From assembly GCA_947460085.1 (NCBI GenBank), contig CANHGA010000006.1:1-19171 (forward strand): 19,171 nucleotides of DNA, read 5' to 3'. Made by a program: the position numbers and the translations under genes. The notes beneath the pieces were generated by a model. The model searched no databases, was not told the origin of the DNA, and saw only the letters and a list, made by a program, of their open reading frames with translations. Each line of letters begins with the position of its first letter. The stretch's first letter is position 1. Positions 15,268 to 19,171 of the stretch are shown here, piece after piece. The stretch comes from Synechococcaceae cyanobacterium. Its GTDB lineage: Bacteria; Cyanobacteriota; Cyanobacteriia; PCC-6307; Cyanobiaceae.

Positions 15268-16665
15268 GTCGGGGCCCTGGAGGCTGCCCAGCAGGGCGGC
15301 GCGCAGGCTCTTCATGATCACGCCTTTTTTGACCTCCGCGGCAGTGGCTGCTTCGCCCAGTAGCGCCTGGGCCTGATCGGCGTCCATGGGTCCATCGTTG
15401 AGCTTCGCCAGCAAAGCTGCCAAGGCTGGTTGGGCACCGTCGCTAGCCAGTTGGGCCTGGGCCGCTTCGTTGAGGGGCGGGCAGGTGAAGAAGGGTTCGG
15501 ATTGCTCGACCCCATCGGCCAGCAGGGTGAGGGATGGACCAATCAGCGCGCAGAGATCCGCCTGCCAATCCCCATCGGCATGCATGGGATTGGGGGCGGT
15601 CCCACCCCAACCCTTGGCAGCCCACAGGGGTTGCAGCTGGTCGCGCAACACGGCCGGACCCTGCCCGTGCAGCACCTGGCCGTTCAGCCAATTGAGCTTG
15701 TCCCAATCGAATCGGGCCCCTGCCTTGTTGACCCGCTCGAAGCCAAAGACAGCGGCGGCTTGCTCGAGGCTGAAGCGCTCGTCCATGCCCTCCGGCGGCG
15801 ACCAACCCAGCAGGGTCATGTAGTTGGCCAGGGCCTCGGCGGTATAGCCCATGGTTTGGAAGTCGCCGATGGAGGTCACCCCATCGCGCTTGGAGAGCTT
15901 TTTGCCCTCCTGGTTGAGGATCAGCGGGGTGTGGGCAAACACGGGCACCTCGGCGCCCAGGGCCCCGTAGAGCAGCAATTGCTTGGCCGTATTGGCGATG
16001 TGGTCTTCGCCGCGGATCACGTGGGTGATGGCCATGGCGGCGTCATCGATCACCACCACGAGGTTGTAGAGCGGATCACCGATTTGATCGGCGGGGGCCC
16101 TCCTGGCGATCACCATGTCGCCGCCCAGATCGGCGCCAGCCCAACGCATGGGGCCACGCACCAGGTCGTTCCAGGTGATGGTGGCGCCATCGTCGATGCG
16201 GAAGCGCACCGTGGCCTCCCGGCCTTCGGCGATAAAGGCGGCTTGCTGCTCAGGGCTGAGGTTGCGGTGCCGATTGTCGTAGCGCGGGGCCTGTTTGGTG
16301 GCGGCCTGGAGCTCCCGCATGGCGGTGAGCTCGGCTTCCGTGGCATAGCAGCGGTAGGCATGGCCTGAATCCAGGAGCCCTTGGATGGCTTCCCGGTGGA
16401 TCGCGATGCGGGAGCTTTGGATGACGGGCTCTTCATCCCAATCGAGGCCAAGCCAGCGCAGGCCCTCGAGGATGTTGTCGGTGTATTCGGGCTTGGAGCG
16501 CTCCCGATCGGTGTCTTCAATGCGCAGCAAAAATTTGCCGCCCTGGTGGCGGGCAAACAGCCAGTTGAAGACCGCCGTGCGGGCCGTGCCGATGTGCAGG
16601 GTGCCGGTGGGGCTTGGTGCGAGGCGCACGCGGACGGCGGAGGAACCCGTTTGCGCTGCGCTCAC
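15199..16665 (-). CDS. gltX: Glutamyl-tRNA synthetase
   Basis: A class I synthetase. In cyanobacteria, which lack GlnRS, it generally also charges tRNA-Gln with Glu for later amidation. From GTG 16665 it has 488 residues. The signature APSPTGTLHIGTARTAVFNW carries HIGT (24-27) and the KMSKS-type loop is KLSKR (256-260) in EGKKLSKRDGVT. RIEDTDRERS, DDGATITWNDLVRG and DEVIRGEDH-like HVIRGEDHIANT are also seen. The C-terminal anticodon-binding region ends LLHRSGEDRARIQRSL. GTG 16665 is chosen because GGAGGG lies at 16673-16678 with a 7-nt spacer; TTG at 16680 would give five more residues but has no such site. It sits 35 bp downstream of tRNA-Asp. Its last 69 bp overlap the convergent antiporter gene. 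Confidence 0.97.
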   Translation of the reverse strand: MSAAQTGSSAVRVRLAPSPTGTLHIGTARTAVFNWLFARHQGGKFLLRIEDTDRERSKPEYTDNILEGLRWLGLDWDEEPVIQSSRIAIHREAIQGLLDSGHAYRCYATEAELTAMRELQAATKQAPRYDNRHRNLSPEQQAAFIAEGREATVRFRIDDGATITWNDLVRGPMRWAGADLGGDMVIARRAPADQIGDPLYNLVVVIDDAAMAITHVIRGEDHIANTAKQLLLYGALGAEVPVFAHTPLILNQEGKKLSKRDGVTSIGDFQTMGYTAEALANYMTLLGWSPPEGMDERFSLEQAAAVFGFERVNKAGARFDWDKLNWLNGQVLHGQGPAVLRDQLQPLWAAKGWGGTAPNPMHADGDWQADLCALIGPSLTLLADGVEQSEPFFTCPPLNEAAQAQLASDGAQPALAALLAKLNDGPMDADQAQALLGEAATAAEVKKGVIMKSLRAALLGSLQGPDLLATWLLLHRSGEDRARIQRSL

Positions 16666-16672
16666 CAGGGGA

Positions 16673-16678
16673 CCCTCC
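16673..16678 (-). promoter_or_regulatory. Ribosome-binding site of gltX
   Basis: GGAGGG on the minus strand lies 7 nt before GTG 16663-16665. It supports that start over the upstream in-frame TTG at 16678-16680, which overlaps the site itself. Confidence 0.7.
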
Positions 16679-16700
16679 AAGTTGAAGGGATGAAATTGAA

Positions 16701-16774
16701 CGGGACTGACGGGATTCGAACCCGCAACTTCCGCCGTGACAGGGCGGTGCTCTAACCGGTTGAACTACAGTCCC
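16701..16774 (-). tRNA. tRNA-Asp(GUC)
   Basis: Read on the minus strand, it is a complete 74-nt cloverleaf. The acceptor GGGACTG pairs with CAGTCCC over 7 bp, the anticodon stem is CCGCC/GGCGG with loop CTGTCAC and anticodon GTC, and the T arm contains GGGTTCGAATCCC. Discriminator G73 agrees with tRNA-Asp identity. No encoded CCA follows. It lies between the 62-aa gene and gltX on the same strand. Confidence 0.98.
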
Positions 16775-16820
16775 AGACTTTGAAATTCCAGGGTGCTCGA
16801 AGAGCAACTGGATAAGGTTT

Positions 16821-16840
16821 CGCGATTTCAGAGAATCGCG
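16821..16840 (-). other. Hairpin in the tRNA-Asp leader
   Basis: CGCGATT (16821-16827) and AATCGCG (16834-16840) form a perfect 7-bp stem with a 6-nt loop. It is not followed by a T-tract on either strand. It lies between the candidate promoter and tRNA-Asp, so it may be a processing structure of the precursor; that is inference. Confidence 0.35.
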
Positions 16841-16870
16841 GCCTCAGGCTGTCGCGGCTGCGACTTCAAG

Positions 16871-16900
16871 AGTATCCGTGATCGAAGGTCCCATCGTCAA
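16871..16900 (-). promoter_or_regulatory. Candidate promoter for tRNA-Asp / gltX
   Basis: On the minus strand, TTGACG (16895-16900) and GATACT (16871-16876) are separated by 18 bp, a good sigma-70-type match. Transcription would begin near 16864, about 90 nt before the tRNA. A 7-bp stem hairpin (CGCGATT...AATCGCG, 16821-16840) lies in the leader. Confidence 0.5.
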
Positions 16901-16937
16901 CCGTTTGGAGCCGTTGGAACCGTCGAACGGATGGCCT

Positions 16938-16949
16938 GTCCCTAGGGAC
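16938..16949 (-). other. 12-bp palindrome over the stop codon of the 62-aa gene
   Basis: GTCCCTAGGGAC is fully self-complementary and includes the TAG stop (16942-16944). Without a loop or T-tract it is a poor terminator. The role is unknown. Confidence 0.3.
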
Positions 16950-17130
16950 GGAAGCCTGCCGGTTCAATCAGGCGAACCTGATTGCCCCTGGCCGTGAATT
17001 CACGACCTTGATCACTTTGAACAACCACACGGCCCCCGGATTTAACCCGGATGACACGGGCCCGAACCCAGCCGAGAGCGGCTGATTCGAGCACCTTGAC
17101 CACATCGCCGGGTTGTAGATCCAACTCCAT
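16942..17130 (-). CDS. Conserved 62-aa SH3/KOW-like protein
   Basis: No assigned function. The 62 residues are MELDLQPGDVVKVLESAALG, WVRARVIRVKSGGRVVVQSD, then QGREFTARGNQVRLIEPAGF and RP. The PGDVVKV start and the alternating basic strands resemble a small SH3-like barrel, so RNA or protein binding is plausible but unproven. ATG at 17130 is chosen because longer reading would begin inside tRNA-Trp (17167-17239). It lies 36 bp after tRNA-Trp and before tRNA-Asp, so all three are probably co-transcribed with or near rplS. It is basic overall. The sandwiching between two tRNAs and a ribosomal-protein gene hints at a translation role. Confidence 0.85.
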   Translation of the reverse strand: MELDLQPGDVVKVLESAALGWVRARVIRVKSGGRVVVQSDQGREFTARGNQVRLIEPAGFRP

Positions 17131-17166
17131 GTTCGGAACCACGAAACTGCAAGGGGGGACGTCGAA

Positions 17167-17239
17167 CGCGCCGTGGAGGACTTGAACCCCCGACATCAGG
17201 TTTTGGAGACCTGCGTTCTACCAACTGAACTAACGGCGC
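17167..17239 (-). tRNA. tRNA-Trp(CCA)
   Basis: Minus-strand 73-nt cloverleaf: acceptor GCGCCGT pairs with ACGGCGC, D arm TTCAGTTGGTAGAA, anticodon stem CAGGT/ACCTG with loop containing CCA, and T arm GGGGGTTCAAGTCCTCC. Discriminator G73 fits tRNA-Trp. CCA is not encoded. It lies 49 bp downstream of rplS. Confidence 0.97.
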
Positions 17240-17288
17240 AATGCCGACGCCCCCGTAGACAAGAGGGAAGATCTGTTGAGAGAGATCC

Positions 17289-17780
17289 TCAGCGGTCGAA
17301 GCGTTGCTTGACTCGCGTGGCTTTACCCACCCGATCACGCAGATAGAAAAGCTTCGCCCTACGCACCTTACCGCGGCGCTCCACTTTCACGGAGGCAACC
17401 TGGGGGCTGTGGAGCATGAAAACCCGCTCCACACCGATGCCTTGGAAAATGCGGCGCACGGTGATGGTCTCGTTGAGACCGCCGTGGCGCTTGGCAATCA
17501 CCACACCCTCATAGGGCTGCACCCGTTCCTTGCTGCCTTCGCGGATGCGCACCCCCACTTTGACCGTGTCGCCCACGTAAATCTCGGGCAGATCGCTCTT
17601 GAGCTGCTCGGCTTCGAAGGAGCGAATCAACTCGTAGGCGCTGAGCTTGCCGGTGGTCACGCCTGCGGCGGCCTGGGCTGGCTTCTCCTGGACCGCAGTT
17701 GCGGCAGGGGCCTCAGAGGTTGCGCTCACCTGCTCTTCGTTCACGTCTTCTGCTGTCATGTCCTTTGAATCCGATGCCAT
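17289..17780 (-). CDS. rplS: 50S ribosomal protein L19
   Basis: Sits at the 30S-50S interface. It has 163 residues. The L19 core spans about 46-163: YELIRSFEAEQLKSDLPE, VGDTVKVGVRIREGSKERVQ, EGVVIAKRHGGLNETITVRR, GVERVFMLHSP and RRAKLFYLRDRVGKATRVKQ. Bacterial L19 is usually about 115-120 residues; the extra N-terminal 45 residues are acidic and Ala-rich (MTAEDVNEEQVSATSEAPAA), with no domain. ATG at 17780 is chosen for GGAG at 17786-17789 with a 5-nt spacer. An internal ATG at 17759 could give a protein seven residues shorter. It follows the PepSY-type gene by 41 bp on the same strand, and tRNA-Trp comes next. Confidence 0.97.
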   Translation of the reverse strand: MASDSKDMTAEDVNEEQVSATSEAPAATAVQEKPAQAAAGVTTGKLSAYELIRSFEAEQLKSDLPEIYVGDTVKVGVRIREGSKERVQPYEGVVIAKRHGGLNETITVRRIFQGIGVERVFMLHSPQVASVKVERRGKVRRAKLFYLRDRVGKATRVKQRFDR

Positions 17781-17785
17781 CTCAG

Positions 17786-17789
17786 CTCC
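17786..17789 (-). promoter_or_regulatory. Ribosome-binding site of rplS
   Basis: GGAG on the minus strand ends 5 nt before ATG 17778-17780 and decides this start over ATG 17759 and the upstream GTG at 17804. Confidence 0.6.
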
Positions 17790-17821
17790 GCTACGCCTGA
17801 CCAAACCACCAGTGTACCGGC

Positions 17822-18148
17822 TCAGGTGTCAGCCCCCCTTCCGCCCCGGTTGAGCTGGAGCCGCAGCCGCTGGATGGCCATCGCGGCTCCGGTGACCAGC
17901 ATCCAGGCCAGGCCTGCCCCATTGGCCAGCACGTAGAGGGTTTCGCCCTGGGGCCCCACCCACTGCTTGAGCCATTCACCCTCGTGCAACACCATCAAAA
18001 TGTGGGCCTGATCCCGCCCGAGGCCAGCCCAATCCCGCAGCACCCGATAGCCCACGCCGGTGGTCACGGTGAGGGCCAGGGGGAGCAGCACAAACGGGGC
18101 GATCAGCGCGTGGGCTTGCCGCAGGCGCTGGGAGATTGAAGGGGCCAT
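17822..18148 (-). CDS. PepSY-associated transmembrane protein (108 aa)
   Basis: A membrane protein of unknown role, resembling the PepSY-associated helix proteins common in cyanobacteria. The 108 residues have an N-terminal RLRQAHALIAPFVLLPLALT helix (about 8-32) followed by TGVGYRVLRDW and GLGRDQAHILMVLHEGEWL. A second helix (about 71-93; LYVLANGAGLAWMLVTGAAM) and a basic tail IQRLRLQLNRGGRG follow. H54 in MVLHEGEW is notable. ATG at 18148 is chosen because longer reading towards 18547 runs antisense through map. It diverges from map across 121 bp and is followed by rplS 41 bp later, so they may share a transcript. The function is unproven. Confidence 0.82.
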   Translation of the reverse strand: MAPSISQRLRQAHALIAPFVLLPLALTVTTGVGYRVLRDWAGLGRDQAHILMVLHEGEWLKQWVGPQGETLYVLANGAGLAWMLVTGAAMAIQRLRLQLNRGGRGADT

Positions 18149-18214
18149 AGTCCCGATGGGTTTACCCGCGCCCCACAGTGAGCCGCCTGTTGGTAGCTTG
18201 AATCTCTGTGGAAA

Positions 18215-18245
18215 TCCAGCCTGGCGGAAAACCAGGTTGGCTGGA
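18215..18245 (+). other. Interrupted inverted repeat in the map leader
   Basis: TCCAG-CCTGG (18215-18224) pairs with CCAGG (18232-18236) and CTGGA (18241-18245), with a 4-nt bulge in the right arm and a 7-nt loop. It lies 25 nt before the map start. No T-tract follows. It could be a leader structure or an operator; the evidence is only symmetry. Confidence 0.25.
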
Positions 18246-18269
18246 CAGCTTCCTTGCCCTGGCGTTTGC

Positions 18270-19136
18270 ATGAATCTTTTCGCCGACCTCCTCGCCAGCA
18301 CCAAAGGGGCGAAGCCCCAGGCCAGCAGTTCAGGGGTGATCGAAACCGGTCCCAGGATCCAGAAAGGCCGCAGGGGCGTTGAGATCAAATCCGCCCGCGA
18401 GCTGGAAACGATGCGCAGGGCCAGCCGCATTGTGGCCACCGTGCTGCGCGAAATCATGGAGTTGGCGGCCCCGGGCATGACCACCGGCGACCTCGATCGC
18501 CACGCCGAAAAGCGCATCCGCGAGATGGGCGCCACCCCCAGCTTCAAGGGCTATCACGGATTCCCGGCCAGTATCTGCGCCAGCATTAATGACGAAGTCG
18601 TCCATGGCATCCCCAGCAGCAAGCGGGTGATCCATGCCGGCGACCTGTTGAAGGTGGACACCGGGGCCTATTTCGACGGCTACCACGGCGATAGCTGCGT
18701 CAGCCTCTGCGTTGGGGAAGGGGCTACGGAAGACGCCCAGCGACTCACCCGGGTGGCCCAGGAATCCCTGATGAAGGGCCTCGCGAAAATCAAGGCTGGC
18801 AACACCTTGCTCGACATTGCCGGCGCTGTTCAAGACCACGTGGAGGCCCATGGCTATGCCGTGGTGGAGGACTACACGGGCCATGGGGTGGGCCGAAACC
18901 TGCACGAGGAACCCTCCGTGTTCAACTTCCGCACCCGGGATCTGCCCAACATGACCCTGCGGGCCGGGATGACCCTGGCGGTGGAACCGATCCTCAACGC
19001 CGGTAGTAAGGCCTGCCGCACCCTTAAGGATCGCTGGACCGTGGTCACCACCGACGGCACCCTGTCGGCCCAGTGGGAGCACACCATCGCCGTGACGAGC
19101 GATGGTTGTGAAATCCTGACCGATCGTGATTTTTAA
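18270..19136 (+). CDS. map: Type I methionine aminopeptidase
   Basis: Removes the initiator Met from nascent proteins and needs two metal ions. It has 288 residues. The pita-bread core is complete: H112 in VHGIPS, metal ligands D130 and D141 (LKVDTGAYFDGYHGDS), H205 in GHGVGRNLHEEP, E239 in AVEPIL and E270 in WEHTIAV, with spacing close to the E. coli enzyme. An N-terminal extension of about 36 residues (MNLFADLLASTKGAKPQASS...) precedes SARELETMRRASRIVA; it has no clear SH3-binding or zinc motif. ATG at 18270 is chosen because upstream in-frame reading enters the leader and the divergent PepSY gene. The last codons, GAT TTT TAA, are the first copy of the 16-bp repeat described at 19128-19171. 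Confidence 0.97.
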   Translation: MNLFADLLASTKGAKPQASSSGVIETGPRIQKGRRGVEIKSARELETMRRASRIVATVLREIMELAAPGMTTGDLDRHAEKRIREMGATPSFKGYHGFPASICASINDEVVHGIPSSKRVIHAGDLLKVDTGAYFDGYHGDSCVSLCVGEGATEDAQRLTRVAQESLMKGLAKIKAGNTLLDIAGAVQDHVEAHGYAVVEDYTGHGVGRNLHEEPSVFNFRTRDLPNMTLRAGMTLAVEPILNAGSKACRTLKDRWTVVTTDGTLSAQWEHTIAVTSDGCEILTDRDF

Positions 19137-19171
19137 ACTCCGGGATTTTTAACCTTCGCGATTTTTAAGCC
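19128..19171 (+). repeat. Three-copy 16-bp tandem repeat starting in the map stop codon
   Basis: GATTTTTAA begins at 19128, 19144 and 19160, exactly 16 bp apart. The intervening seven bases differ (ACTCCGG, CCTTCGC), and the third copy is cut by the window edge. The first copy encodes Asp-Phe-stop of map. It is probably a tandem duplication of the gene terminus; it may continue to the right. Confidence 0.8.

Noticed and set aside
15430..16368. 312-residue open frame on the plus strand
   Set aside because: Antisense to gltX, whose motifs are complete; no recognisable domain.
17131..17196. Longer start for the 62-aa gene
   Set aside because: It would begin inside tRNA-Trp.
18060..18269. N-terminal extension of map by 70 residues
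   Set aside because: It runs through the divergent PepSY gene and leader and has no resemblance to MetAP extensions; ATG 18270 gives a plausible protein.
18149..18547. Longer PepSY reading frame
   Set aside because: The extra part is antisense to map and precedes a good start at 18148.
19128..19171. Pho box at the map terminus
   Set aside because: One copy contains TTTAACCT, which fits the Pho unit, but the period is 16 bp rather than 11 and the neighbouring units do not fit.

Overview
The window looks like core chromosome of a high-GC unicellular picocyanobacterium of the Cyanobium / Synechococcus subcluster 5 type. The evidence is an NTRC (thioredoxin reductase fused to thioredoxin), a plastid/cyanobacterial-style GluRS with an HIGT signature, an L19 with a long N-terminal extension, an IF-1 with a basic tail, the MEP-pathway enzyme Dxr, and tight gene packing with 4-bp start/stop overlaps. 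Species was not determined. No phage, IS element, CRISPR array or genomic island is visible.

Layout. 1-507 (-): start of a NarL/LuxR-type response regulator that runs off the left edge. 691-1350 (-): RluE-type pseudouridine synthase, with a possible tiny membrane peptide just upstream at 1360-1446. 1557-1823 (+): infA. 1828-3225 (-): NTRC. 3226-3488: the longest non-coding stretch (263 bp), holding a striking array of eight 11-bp units with Pho-box architecture. 3489-3725 (-): small hypothetical protein, preceded by a hyphenated palindrome. 3853-5349 (-): SF2 helicase. 5416-6489 (+): YheT-type alpha/beta hydrolase. 6486-8101 (-): thioredoxin-like [2Fe-2S] ferredoxin downstream of dxr. 8167-9121 (+): RluA-type pseudouridine synthase and a small hypothetical protein. 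9142-13631 (-): cysS downstream of polA. 13743-15267 (+): small hypothetical protein and a cation/proton antiporter. 15199-17780 (-): rplS, tRNA-Trp, a 62-aa KOW-like protein, tRNA-Asp and gltX in one direction. 17822-18148 (-): PepSY-type membrane protein. 18270-19136 (+): map, with a 16-bp tandem repeat beginning at its stop codon and running off the right edge.

Functionally the window is mostly information processing: initiation factor, methionine aminopeptidase, two tRNA synthetases, two tRNAs, L19, two rRNA/tRNA pseudouridine synthases, DNA polymerase I and a helicase. Redox control (NTRC, ferredoxin), isoprenoid synthesis (Dxr) and ion homeostasis (antiporter) are added to this. No gap between genes exceeds about 300 bp.

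No clearly new multi-gene system was found. The most unusual sequence-level signals are the 3356-3443 regulatory array, the rluE start region, the 16-bp repeat at the map terminus and the 3791-3820 palindrome.
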